Assembly: GCF_002013465.1 (NCBI RefSeq)
Contig: NZ_MAFC01000021.1
Span: 124,001 to 188,000, forward strand
DNA: 64,000 bases
Direction of reading: 5' to 3'
From: Mycobacterium sp. D16R12
GTDB taxonomy: Bacteria > Actinomycetota > Actinomycetes > Mycobacteriales > Mycobacteriaceae
Shown: one piece after another, positions 16,907 through 27,666 of the stretch
How the letters are laid out: each line of letters opens with the position of its first letter
How positions within the stretch are numbered: position 1 is the stretch's first letter
Made by a program: the position numbers and the translations under genes
Notes under the pieces: generated by a model
What the model was told of the DNA's origin: nothing
Database searches by the model: none
What the model saw: the letters and a program-made list of their open reading frames with translations, nothing else

Positions 16907-17557
16907 ATGCTTCTGCACATGGGTGGGGTGGAGCCGACAAGCGAATCCGAGAAGCCAGAGAAGGGCCGGTCCTTGGATCGCTTTTCGATGAAGCGACTCC
17001 ATCAGGTGGCGATCATTGCGGTGCTAGCGACAACTGCCGCCTTCGGAGGATTGGACCAGGCCGAACCGATGACACCGGTGGAGTTGGGATCGAGCTACGC
17101 AAACGGCATTTACAAGATCACGCCGCGTCGAGTGGCCCAGATATGCGACGTGTCGCGTCTACCGACACGCAACTCCACCTTGTTACAGAAGGCTGCCAAA
17201 AACTCGATACTCGTCGGGCTATTCTCCACGGTAGAGAACATCTCCGACTCGGGCAGGGTGGTACTGCACGACGTTAAGCCCAACGACGAGGACGTATTCG
17301 ATCTGGTCGGAGTTGGCGACATCCGAGATGAGGGAGCCTACGGGCCCTATGGTCTCGTCTCCGGACCTCAGCCAGGCAAGGAGTTGGATGTAATCATCGT
17401 GTGGGGCTTCCCATTCGGCAAAGCGAAACCTGGCGACGATATCGCCATTCGAATATCTGACTTCACCGAACAACACGGACTGGCCAGCACCGTCACCACG
17501 TGGGGCACCACCGGGAAGTACGGAGAGCTGCGCACCAAGATCGGCGCGTGCGTGTGA
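16907..17557 (+). CDS. Uncharacterised single-anchor exported protein (cluster gene B)
   Basis: About 216 residues from ATG 16907; ATG 16919 or 16988 are also possible and ribosome sites are weak for all. A hydrophobic stretch (VAIIAVLATTAAFGG, about residues 33-47) would be a membrane anchor or signal. The rest is predicted mostly beta (IYKITPRRVAQICDVS...VENISDSGRVVLHDV...DVIIVWGFPFG) and recalls the DUF4352-type immunoglobulin-like fold of actinobacterial surface proteins; this is a weak resemblance. The stop overlaps the next start (TGATG). It contains a rare TTA codon at 17183. Confidence 0.65.
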   Translation: MLLHMGGVEPTSESEKPEKGRSLDRFSMKRLHQVAIIAVLATTAAFGGLDQAEPMTPVELGSSYANGIYKITPRRVAQICDVSRLPTRNSTLLQKAAKNSILVGLFSTVENISDSGRVVLHDVKPNDEDVFDLVGVGDIRDEGAYGPYGLVSGPQPGKELDVIIVWGFPFGKAKPGDDIAIRISDFTEQHGLASTVTTWGTTGKYGELRTKIGACV

Positions 17558-18141
17558 TGCGGCGCCATCATGTCGTCATCGCTGTTCAGGTGATTGCCTG
17601 CGCGCTACTGCTCTCAGGCTCGGCGTATCTGTACACGATCGTGCCGCAACGCACCGATTCGTATGCGCCAACTGTGGTGCATGGCACCGCACCGGCACGC
17701 ACTTCCGGAAGGAACCTGGCGATCACCGTGCACCGGGTGTTCTCGGCGCCTGAAGTTCAAGCGAAATCCTCTGCCAGCGATACGAGTATCGACGTCTATC
17801 AGACGAAGGGCCGCTACATAGCAATCGACCTCTCCTACGAAACCGTCCGGATACCGGACAAAATCGACTTACAGCTCAGCGCCGATCACCGCAATATCGG
17901 TCGGGAGAACTTCGCCACGGACAGAGCCTTCGGCCAACCCGGTGTCAGCCTGCGTGGAACGTGGGTCTTCGACGTTCCGGCGTCCACCAAGTCGCTTGAT
18001 CTTCTGGCTATCATTTTCCCGGACAATGATTTTCGCATGATGCAGGGTTGGTACGACTCGCAACTATCGATTGCGATCCCCCCCGAAATGGTCGAGCAGC
18101 GAGCGTCGATATCACTTGTGAACCGGAAGGTGGTTCCATGA
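17557..18141 (+). CDS. Uncharacterised single-anchor exported protein (cluster gene C)
   Basis: A 194-residue protein with a short basic tail MRRHH, one membrane segment (about residues 6-26, VVIAVQVIACALLLSGSAYLY) and an extracellular beta-rich domain. The stretch GRYIAIDLSYETVRI and the later GTWVFDVPASTKSLDLL resemble strands of DUF4352/telokin-like domains. ATG 17557 overlaps the preceding stop and the stop overlaps the next ATG, so translation of the three genes is coupled. A TTA codon lies at 17869-17871 and local GC is low (29 of 60 bases in 18001-18060). Confidence 0.7.
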   Translation: MRRHHVVIAVQVIACALLLSGSAYLYTIVPQRTDSYAPTVVHGTAPARTSGRNLAITVHRVFSAPEVQAKSSASDTSIDVYQTKGRYIAIDLSYETVRIPDKIDLQLSADHRNIGRENFATDRAFGQPGVSLRGTWVFDVPASTKSLDLLAIIFPDNDFRMMQGWYDSQLSIAIPPEMVEQRASISLVNRKVVP

Positions 18142-18695
18142 GAAACTGGCTGCAGCGCAACAGAGTTGGGATTATCCTGACAGTTGTCGCGACACTCGCC
18201 TATGGCGCCACAGTGGGATACCCGGCGTGGAAAGAGAACCTTGGGGTCGACGTTCCCGCAGCCACCGTACCGGCCGGAGCTACTGTGAAGATCGACGGCG
18301 TGCTGTGGAGGATGCGCGTGCTCGACATGCCCACCCCGGTATACAAAAAGTACTACGACGATCCGCAGCCACCCGAAACCCGTTTTGTGTCATACGCATT
18401 CGACCGATCCAAAGATGGAAATCGCGCATCGATCGGCGAGGGATGGGGAGCGTGTCGAGCCACCCTGATCGACGAGAATTACCGGCACTGGTACGTACAG
18501 ACGGGCCTACTGCCAATGTCGGTATCGGACTGGCTGCGGAAGCGGGGCTACGACACGTGCAATAGCCCAGGTTCATTCGCCGCCGTCATGGTGGTACCCA
18601 AGAACGCCAACATCACGGCGGTGGATATCGAATTCGCACCGAAAAAGGGCAGCACCAAGAAGTACCGCTACGTGCGGTTCATACCTCCTGCGTGA
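18138..18695 (+). CDS. Uncharacterised single-anchor exported protein (cluster gene D)
   Basis: A 185-residue protein with tail MRNWLQRNR, a membrane segment (about residues 10-30, VGIILTVVATLAYGATVGYPA) and an extracellular domain containing two cysteines (GWGACRATL and GYDTCNSPG) that could form a disulfide. The ending SFAAVMVVPKNANITAVDIEFAP...YRYVRF again suggests a beta sandwich. ATG 18138 follows GGAAGG and overlaps the preceding stop (ATGA). The last 17 bases overlap the 3' end of the convergent polytopic membrane gene. Confidence 0.7.
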   Translation: MRNWLQRNRVGIILTVVATLAYGATVGYPAWKENLGVDVPAATVPAGATVKIDGVLWRMRVLDMPTPVYKKYYDDPQPPETRFVSYAFDRSKDGNRASIGEGWGACRATLIDENYRHWYVQTGLLPMSVSDWLRKRGYDTCNSPGSFAAVMVVPKNANITAVDIEFAPKKGSTKKYRYVRFIPPA

Positions 18696-20001
18696 CAGCC
18701 GGCGACGAAGCCCTTTCCACGCAATGCCAATACATGGCCACCACCAGGCACACTCTCAGCGGGTCGATCAACGCGGCGATGGCAATCCGAATCGACTCGC
18801 GATAGGACGCCCACCAGATCCACTCATGCGGGCCGAGAAGCGTCGCGACCGCGCGCCACATGTATCCGTCCGTCACGTAGACGTTGAAGTAGGCACCGTT
18901 AGGGTCCAATACCACGGTCCCCATGAATGCAAAGACGAAGAAACAGAACGTCAATGGTCCGGAATGCAGCGTCAAACGGAGGGTATCTCCCAGCTGGTCG
19001 GCGACCCCCAGCAGACTCCGGAAGATCTCGGACGCACGCATTTGCACGAACCGCGGCAGACGCTGCCAACGCGCCTTCGCCGCTCGACCTGTCCGGCCCG
19101 CCACGTCAGTGACCTTGCCTGCCTGATTCGGCCCGAATGCCGCCCGACTGACACCGGCCCATGTTGTGTCGGGTCGAACGGCATAGACGGTTCCTACAAT
19201 GGCAATCCACGTCACCGCGAGTAGCACCGCCAACACCATCGGCCCCACCGCATCGGTGATCCACTTCCACACCTCACCAACGCGACTGAGGTGCGCGAAC
19301 ACATGCTGCTTCTGCTCTGTGTACCAGACGATGACCTTGCGCTCAGATATCCATTTCGGGCTTCCGACAAGCCGATTCGACGCGGCATTGAGGAGCAGAA
19401 CCACCCACAGGGCCTGGAGATAGACAGCCACCAATTGGGTCCAGGCGGGTAGCTTCGCCGAATACCTGGTTAAAGCACTGCGAGCCACGAACGCAATTAA
19501 TATCGCGAGGTAGGCCCGCCAGTCACTGGGAGCCATGAACTCCTCGGCTTGTGTCGCCGTCCTGTCAGGGGCCAGGCCAGAATCCATCGCGTAAAAGATG
19601 TCGACGTTCAACAAACCGAGATATGACGAGTAATCGGCCAGTATGAGACGCCAGGCCGCGAAGAGCACGAATACAGGAAGAATCGCCTTCAGCAATATGT
19701 CGATGAACACCTGAAACCGTGATCGGCCATCGGCATTCTGGCCATCAAGGTCCGACTCACCGCGAAGCACCAGGTACATCAAGATGTAGGTGGTGAGCCT
19801 GGCCAAAGCGGCCAGCGGCATGATCAAGTCACCCCAGTAGCCTCCGAAATGCGCGCCCACGTATACAGCCAGCTTGATCAGCCAGTATCGAGTAAGCCAG
19901 CCCATGAGCCAGATACCGATAAGCCACGGCCAGCACCGCCACCACAAGAACCCCGTGCGACGCAGCAGATCCACCGGACCGGATATCCCCCACGTTGCCA
20001 T
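18679..20001 (-). CDS. Uncharacterised polytopic membrane protein (cluster gene E)
   Basis: A 440-residue integral membrane protein with roughly eight to nine hydrophobic segments, for example near residues 20-50, 62-80, 105-125, 165-180, 190-210, 255-275 and 345-365, and a soluble Arg/Lys-rich loop (about 290-335, AGKVTDVAGRTGRAAKARWQRLPRFVQMRASEIF). I recognise no transporter or enzyme signature. It faces genes B-D with a 17-base overlap at the 3' ends, which suggests the group has stayed together. Base composition is lower in GC than flanking core genes. Start ATG 20001 is a few bases beyond the MFS gene end. Confidence 0.7.
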   Translation of the reverse strand: MATWGISGPVDLLRRTGFLWWRCWPWLIGIWLMGWLTRYWLIKLAVYVGAHFGGYWGDLIMPLAALARLTTYILMYLVLRGESDLDGQNADGRSRFQVFIDILLKAILPVFVLFAAWRLILADYSSYLGLLNVDIFYAMDSGLAPDRTATQAEEFMAPSDWRAYLAILIAFVARSALTRYSAKLPAWTQLVAVYLQALWVVLLLNAASNRLVGSPKWISERKVIVWYTEQKQHVFAHLSRVGEVWKWITDAVGPMVLAVLLAVTWIAIVGTVYAVRPDTTWAGVSRAAFGPNQAGKVTDVAGRTGRAAKARWQRLPRFVQMRASEIFRSLLGVADQLGDTLRLTLHSGPLTFCFFVFAFMGTVVLDPNGAYFNVYVTDGYMWRAVATLLGPHEWIWWASYRESIRIAIAALIDPLRVCLVVAMYWHCVERASSPAVTQEV

Positions 20002-20019
20002 GGGCAGATAGTAGCCAGC

Positions 20020-21756
20020 TCAGTCCTCTGCGTGGGCGTACTTGCCGCCGGTCCCCAGCGAAGCGAGCGCCGCGACCGCCATCATCAGTGCAGCAGCAAC
20101 GAACACGACTACCAGACCTGCGTGAAACGGCTCGCTGATGAGATTCGGGAAGAACGACTGCCCGGTCAACTCGGCTGCGTTGACCCCCGGGTGGTCCAGA
20201 ACCCCTGACGGAGCAAGTAATTCGCTGACCGGGTTGTAACCGAGGAACGCCGCGAACAGGCTGCCCACCGGCGGCAGACCGGATACCTCGGCTGCGGTCG
20301 AGGCGGGCACACCCTGAGCGGTCAGCCCGGATTGCATAGCGGCGGGCATCGTGGCCGAGAGCCCGACGATCATGAGCGAGAAGAAGATTCCGATGGACAG
20401 CGAGCTGCCCGCGTTGAAGAAGGTGCCACGCACACCGGAGGCCGCACCGCGCTGATGCGCGGGCACGCTCGACATGATCGCAGCGGTATTCGGCGCGGTG
20501 AAGATGGCCGATCCCAGCCCGTTGAGGAAGATGAGTGCCGCGAAGGCCCAGTAATTGAAGTTCACCGGAATAGCGATGAGCGCCAGGAATGTCACCGCCG
20601 ACAGCACCATGCCGCCCGTGGCGAAAGGTCGCGCCCCATACCGGTCGGACAACACACCGGCGATGGGCCCGGCCAGCAGGAAGCCAAGTGTCATGGGCAG
20701 CAAGAAGATTCCCGCCCACAACGGGGTTGACTCATAGCTGTACCCCCGCAACGGCAACCAGATGCCCTGCAGCCAGATGATGAGCATGAACTGCAGACCG
20801 CCTCGGCCCACCGACGCCAGCAGGTTGGCCAGGTTCCCCAGACCAAACGCGCGGTTCTTGAACAGCCGCATGTCGAGCATCGGGTCGGCTACCCGGGACT
20901 CGATCACGCAGAACAACACCAGCAGCGCGACACCGGCAATCAGCGATCCATAGACCAGCGGATTACCCCACCCGGTGCTCGAATTGCCGTACGGCTGAAT
21001 GCCGTACGTGATTCCGGTGAGCAGCACCGTCAGCCCCAGCGCAACGGTCACCGTGCCCGCCCAGTCCAGCTTGCCGGGCGTGGGTTCGTCGATCTCGACG
21101 AGCGATCGGTACGACCACACGGTGCCCAACAGGCCCAGCGGCACACCCACCCAGAAGATGGCGCGCCAATCCCATTCGGAGAGGACGCCTCCAATCAACA
21201 GTCCGAGGAATGACCCTGCCACCGCGGCCACCTGGTTGATCCCCAGCGCCAATCCACGCTGCGTGGATGGGAAGGCGTCGGTGAGGATGGCCGACGAGTT
21301 GGCCATCAGCATGGCCCCGCCCACCCCTTGCACCACACGCCACGCGATGAGCCATACCGCGCCCCCGCCGTAATGGAACGGGTCGAAGGACAGCACCACC
21401 GCCGCGACGGTGAAGACGACAAAGCCCATGTTGTAAATCCGGACCCGCCCGTACATATCGCCGAGGCGGCCGAACAGCACCACGAGAACCGCGGAGGACA
21501 GCAGATAGCCCATGAGCATCCAGAGCAGATAGCTCACGTTCCCGGCGGCAAGGGGGTTCAGACCGATACCGCGAAAAATGGCCGGCAACGAGATCAAGAC
21601 GATCGATGAGTTGATGGTCGCGAGCAGCACACCCAGCGTGGTGTTAGACAGTGCGACCCATTTGTAGTGCGGGTGGTCACGATCCACCCGCACTCGACGT
21701 CGTGCGGTCTCGATATCCGCAGGTGTTTCGTCGGTCTGTGTCATCAAATCAGTCAT
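20020..21756 (-). CDS. MFS transporter, DHA2 (EmrB/QacA-type) family
   Basis: A 578-residue protein with about 14 membrane segments, a drug:proton antiporter type in the plasma membrane. Motifs include LFGRLGDMYGRVRIYNMGF (motif A between TM2 and TM3), WRVVQGVGGAMLMANSSAILTDAFPSTQRGLALG (motifs B and C region) and a second motif-A-like GVLSDRYGARPFATGG. ATG 21756 is chosen with AAGGGTG upstream; a GTG at 21762 is also open. The substrate is unknown. It is divergent from thiC over about 370 bases, but nothing shows a thiamine link. Confidence 0.9.
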   Translation of the reverse strand: MTDLMTQTDETPADIETARRRVRVDRDHPHYKWVALSNTTLGVLLATINSSIVLISLPAIFRGIGLNPLAAGNVSYLLWMLMGYLLSSAVLVVLFGRLGDMYGRVRIYNMGFVVFTVAAVVLSFDPFHYGGGAVWLIAWRVVQGVGGAMLMANSSAILTDAFPSTQRGLALGINQVAAVAGSFLGLLIGGVLSEWDWRAIFWVGVPLGLLGTVWSYRSLVEIDEPTPGKLDWAGTVTVALGLTVLLTGITYGIQPYGNSSTGWGNPLVYGSLIAGVALLVLFCVIESRVADPMLDMRLFKNRAFGLGNLANLLASVGRGGLQFMLIIWLQGIWLPLRGYSYESTPLWAGIFLLPMTLGFLLAGPIAGVLSDRYGARPFATGGMVLSAVTFLALIAIPVNFNYWAFAALIFLNGLGSAIFTAPNTAAIMSSVPAHQRGAASGVRGTFFNAGSSLSIGIFFSLMIVGLSATMPAAMQSGLTAQGVPASTAAEVSGLPPVGSLFAAFLGYNPVSELLAPSGVLDHPGVNAAELTGQSFFPNLISEPFHAGLVVVFVAAALMMAVAALASLGTGGKYAHAED

Positions 21757-21916
21757 CGTCACCCTTGCTGCGCGCTTCTCCCCGACGCGGGCAGCTCCGA
21801 CCGGACGTCACTGGATACCACCGTGCACAACTTTAGCAAGGGAAACTATATTCCCAAAACCTGCCGGCCCCGTCTGTCAGGTCGGGCATTGGGCGCATGC
21901 CGTACGCGGTTCGAGC

Positions 21917-21962
21917 GCGAGCCTCACGCGGAAATCTGACCGGAAATCCGCGTGAGGCTCGC
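21917..21962. repeat. Long inverted repeat between the MFS gene and the thiC riboswitch
   Basis: Perfect 16-base arms (GCGAGCCTCACGCGGA at 21917-21932 and its complement at 21947-21962) with a 14-base loop; the pairing extends a few bases further with one mismatch. It has no T-run. The 371-base gap 21757-22127 otherwise holds the TPP riboswitch at 22036-22118 and no gene that I can see. It could be a bidirectional attenuator or a mobile hairpin element. Confidence 0.75.
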
Positions 21963-22035
21963 ACTCGGCAGAGAAATCGGTGACCTACCGAGTAGCGTGG
22001 CCAGTGTTCGTCAACGAACAGCCCCAACACACAAA

Positions 22036-24596
<2,561 letters not shown>

Positions 24597-24601
<5 letters not shown>

Positions 24602-24619
24602 GCGACTGAGCGAAGAGCC
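24597..24619 (+). repeat. Diverged copy of the dispersed short repeat, overlapping the thiD stop
   Basis: GATGAGCGACTGAGCGAAGA followed by GCC keeps the ends of the 2975-type repeat (GATGAGC and GCGAAGA) with changes in the middle. The TGA of GATGAG is the thiD stop. Confidence 0.55.
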
Positions 24620-24632
24620 TTAGGCTGAGCGC

Positions 24633-25268
24633 GTGAGCACCGAGGAACTTCCGGATATCGCTGGAATCGCCCACCACCCCGACGGACACCCCCACGGTGC
24701 CGTAGTGCTGACCCACGGCGCCGGTGGCAGCTGCCACTCCCCCATGTTGCGTCTGCTGTGCACGGCGTGGGCCGAACGCGGTTGGCTGGCGATACGTTTC
24801 GATATGCCCTTCCGGCGCAATCGGCCAAGCGGTCCCCCCTCCGCCTCGTCGGCCGATAAGGACCGCGCGGGTATCGCCGAGGTGATCAACAAGGCTCGCG
24901 CCCTGGTGGACGGCCCGCTCCTGGCGGGTGGTCATTCCTACGGCGGACGTCAAACCTCGATGCTGGTGGCGGAACAGGGGCCGATCATCGACGTCCTCAC
25001 CGTGTTCTCCTACCCGCTGCATCCACCCGGCAAGCCCGACCGGCTACGCACCGAGCATCTGCCCGGTATCCAGGTTCCGACGGTGTTCACCCACGGCACC
25101 TCGGATGCGTTCGGCACCATCGCAGAACTCAAGCAGGCATCGGTTCTGATACCGGGCGGCGCGACCATCGTGGAGATCGCCGGCGCGCGTCATGACCTGG
25201 GGTCCAAGACAATCGATGTCCCCGAGCTCGCCATCGATGCCGCGCTGGCGGCCCTGAAAGCGACCTAA
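24633..25268 (+). CDS. Alpha/beta-hydrolase family protein, Rv0421c-like
   Basis: A 211-residue hydrolase of the KANL3/TEX30-like (dienelactone hydrolase-related) type. VLTHGAGGSCHSPML forms the oxyanion region, GGHSYGGRQTSML carries the nucleophile Ser in GxSxGG, and a C-terminal GARHDLG supplies the His. Start GTG 24633. It follows thiC-thiD as in M. tuberculosis (Rv0423c-Rv0421c), so cotranscription is likely; no thiamine role is established. It overlaps the convergent TetR gene by four bases. Confidence 0.85.
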   Translation: MSTEELPDIAGIAHHPDGHPHGAVVLTHGAGGSCHSPMLRLLCTAWAERGWLAIRFDMPFRRNRPSGPPSASSADKDRAGIAEVINKARALVDGPLLAGGHSYGGRQTSMLVAEQGPIIDVLTVFSYPLHPPGKPDRLRTEHLPGIQVPTVFTHGTSDAFGTIAELKQASVLIPGGATIVEIAGARHDLGSKTIDVPELAIDAALAALKAT

Positions 25269-25894
25269 CGCTCGTCCACCACGCGCCAGTCACGCATCAA
25301 CAGCTGTGCAGCCCGACGCAGATCAGCCTCTGCCTGCGCGACGGTGAGACCACCGTTGAGGCACACCTGAATACAGCCAAACCACTGGTGCACCAGCAGT
25401 CTGATCACGGCCTCATCGGCATCGGCCGGATCCGAAAGACCGGCCACCTCCGATATCAACTCGTGGAACCGCTTCTCGACCTGCATCAGATCGGGTACCT
25501 CGGCCAGCGACGCCGAGTTCGAGGACCTGATCATCGCGATCGCCAGCATGCGACGCCGGGTCAATCCGCGTAGTGCCCGTACCAGTGCCTCGCCCACCCG
25601 GTCGGCCGCCGTCTCTTGGCCATCGGGAGACAACGGGATGCGACCGACAAGCCGTTCCGACTCACGCACCAGCGCCGAGACGAACAGATGACGCTTCGTC
25701 GGGAAGTACCGGTACAACGTGCCGATGGCGACGTTGGCGTGTTTGGCGACATCGTGCATCTGGACGTGATCGAGCTCGCGCGTCATGGCGAGTTCTTCGG
25801 CCGCGTCGAGCATGCGCTTGTACTGCTCATGTTGGCGCCTGGTCGACGGCATGGCGGCGGGCCGCACCGGTGACGCTTCAACCATGGCGCTCAC
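25265..25894 (-). CDS. TetR-family regulator, KstR-like
   Basis: A 209-residue repressor-type protein. The N-terminal HTH (about residues 25-72, RRQHEQYKRMLDAAEELA...VQMHDVAKHANVAIGTLYRYFPTKRHLFVSALVRE) closely recalls KstR, the cholesterol-regulon repressor. The C-terminal ligand domain is different enough that I call it KstR-like, not KstR. Start GTG 25894 follows AGGTGA; ATG 25885 is the alternative. Just upstream lies TGGAACCTGTTCTA (25927-25940), a KstR-type box, which suggests autoregulation. The same box type is in the cysD promoter. Confidence 0.85.
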   Translation of the reverse strand: MSAMVEASPVRPAAMPSTRRQHEQYKRMLDAAEELAMTRELDHVQMHDVAKHANVAIGTLYRYFPTKRHLFVSALVRESERLVGRIPLSPDGQETAADRVGEALVRALRGLTRRRMLAIAMIRSSNSASLAEVPDLMQVEKRFHELISEVAGLSDPADADEAVIRLLVHQWFGCIQVCLNGGLTVAQAEADLRRAAQLLMRDWRVVDER

Positions 25895-25926
25895 GATCTA
25901 TTCACCTGCATAAATAACCCCGAAAC

Positions 25927-25957
25927 TGGAACCTGTTCTAAATAAGGTAGCACTACC
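25927..25957 (-). promoter_or_regulatory. Two operator-like palindromes upstream of the TetR gene
   Basis: 25927-25940 reads TAGAACAGGTTCCA on the minus strand and fits TnnAACnnGTTnnA, the KstR box, with perfect GAAC-N2-GTTC symmetry. 25946-25957 is a second palindrome, GGTAG-N2-CTACC. Both lie in the 96 bases between the PucR stop and the TetR start, which hold no gene. Confidence 0.6.
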
Positions 25958-25990
25958 GTAAGCCCGCGCACTGCGAATTCGCGGTCCTGT

Positions 25991-27520
25991 TTAGTTCCCG
26001 GCGCTCGGCGTCCCCGCCAGCATCGCCAGCAGCAGCTCAGCGCGCACCCTCGCGATATCGAGGTCGCAGGCCAGCAGTGACTGCACGGTTTCGATACGTT
26101 TCCGCAGCGTGTGACGGTGTACACCGACAGCGGCGGCCGCCGACTCCCAATGACCGTTCGCCTCTAGATAGGCCCGCAAGGACACCAGCAGTTCGGTGCC
26201 GTGGGTGGCGTCATGCTCGGCGACGGGCGCCAATGTCGCGTTCGCGACGGCGACCAGTACCTCACGACTCGCGCCGAAGGACAGCAGTGCGCTACCCGCG
26301 AGTGAGGTGAACTCCAGCGGTGTCCCGCCGCGTTCGGCCACCGACGCGGCGAGCTTCGCATTCTGTGCCGCATCGCCGAGCCGCCCCACCGGATGCGCTC
26401 CGCTCAACCCGGCGCGCAGACCCTTTCTGGTGCGCCCGTCCACGTCCATGAACAATTTCCGGGCGAATTCGGCAGTCTCCGACCCCCGAATCACGACGGT
26501 GAGCCGGGCCTCGGCGGTATGTGCGAAGACCGGGTGACCTGCGGACTCCATCGCCCGGGTGATTATCGGTTGCACCCGCCGCAGCGCCGCCGGGGATTCG
26601 GCATCCACCACCAGCACCCGGATCCGTCCACGCCCGTCGGCAGCCGGTGCCAGCTGCGCCCACACCGAGTCCAGGTTCCGTTCCTCGCCGAGTAGCAGCC
26701 CCAAGGCCTGCCCATTCAACTGACGTTGTGCATCCTGCAGCCGCGAAGGCTTGTCGAAATCCAAGGCCAACAAGGAATTTGCGTGCCCCAGCAGCACCTG
26801 GTCCACGAAGGTCAACGGCGCCTTACTGACAACAGCCAACACTCCGTACGACGTGCCACCCACACCGATCGTCTGTTGCGCGACCGCGATTCCCGGATCA
26901 AGTTGTTGTGCACCGGCCGATGCACCCGGAGTCACCGCACCCCGGACCAGATTGACCGTCGCGACGTCCAGATTGCGCGGATGGCTCGCAATCACCGTGC
27001 CACCCGAGTCCAAGACCACGACGTTGGCGCGCAGCGACCGTCCAAGTTCCGCGGTGACCGCCTGCACACCGCCATTGACGATCGCCCGGGTAATCCGGGG
27101 CTGGGCCCGCGATACCCGCAGCACCGCGTCGTACTCCAGTTCGGCGATGCGGGTGCTCACCGCCTTGACCACCGCGGCGAACGGGGTGCGCAGCGGCACC
27201 TCCATCAGCGGCATGCCCAGCTCGTCCGCGGCGCTCACCAACTCCGGTGGCACCTCATCGAACGTCAGCCCGGTACCGAATCCCAATGCGACAACGCCAT
27301 TCTCATCAAGTGCACGCAGGTATCGCAGCCGCTCCCGGGCACTCGCAGGTAGGCCGATCCCGGTGGTGAGCACCAACTCTCCACCGGATAGCCATCGCGC
27401 GGGGTCGGCGAGCTCTGTGGTGAGCGCCAGATTGATCTCGCGCCCCAGACCCGTGGCGCCGCCCTTCAAGGTGAGTTTCAGATCCACCTGATCCAACACC
27501 CAGCGCACCGGAACACTCAT
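25991..27520 (-). CDS. PucR-family transcriptional regulator
   Basis: A 509-residue regulator of the PucR/CdaR type. The N-terminal domain (to about residue 125) has the signature ADPARWLSGGELVLTTGIGLP. A middle sensor-like region follows, and the C-terminal HTH_30 is YLEANGHWESAAAAVGVHRHTLRKRIETVQSLLACDL. Members often activate adjacent amine, purine or GABA catabolic genes. It is divergent, across 146 bases, from the aldehyde dehydrogenase gene that begins the putrescine/GABA operon, so control of that operon is the likely role. ATG start at 27520. Confidence 0.9.
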   Translation of the reverse strand: MSVPVRWVLDQVDLKLTLKGGATGLGREINLALTTELADPARWLSGGELVLTTGIGLPASARERLRYLRALDENGVVALGFGTGLTFDEVPPELVSAADELGMPLMEVPLRTPFAAVVKAVSTRIAELEYDAVLRVSRAQPRITRAIVNGGVQAVTAELGRSLRANVVVLDSGGTVIASHPRNLDVATVNLVRGAVTPGASAGAQQLDPGIAVAQQTIGVGGTSYGVLAVVSKAPLTFVDQVLLGHANSLLALDFDKPSRLQDAQRQLNGQALGLLLGEERNLDSVWAQLAPAADGRGRIRVLVVDAESPAALRRVQPIITRAMESAGHPVFAHTAEARLTVVIRGSETAEFARKLFMDVDGRTRKGLRAGLSGAHPVGRLGDAAQNAKLAASVAERGGTPLEFTSLAGSALLSFGASREVLVAVANATLAPVAEHDATHGTELLVSLRAYLEANGHWESAAAAVGVHRHTLRKRIETVQSLLACDLDIARVRAELLLAMLAGTPSAGN

Positions 27521-27666
27521 CTCACGGGACTGTACAGAATGGTGAAAAACACCGCGAAGATTCCCGGAATTGTCGGATGATCAGGCATGTGCCTCAGCGC
27601 ACACTGGTTGTCTGCGTGCTTTCTTGACGTGCTTAGACGGATTCCCTCGACGGATGGACATGCGAT

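Noticed and set aside
15639..20001. Prophage or ESX secretion remnant
   Set aside because: No integrase, phage structural gene, EccC-type ATPase, or WxG protein is present; the genes are small envelope proteins only.
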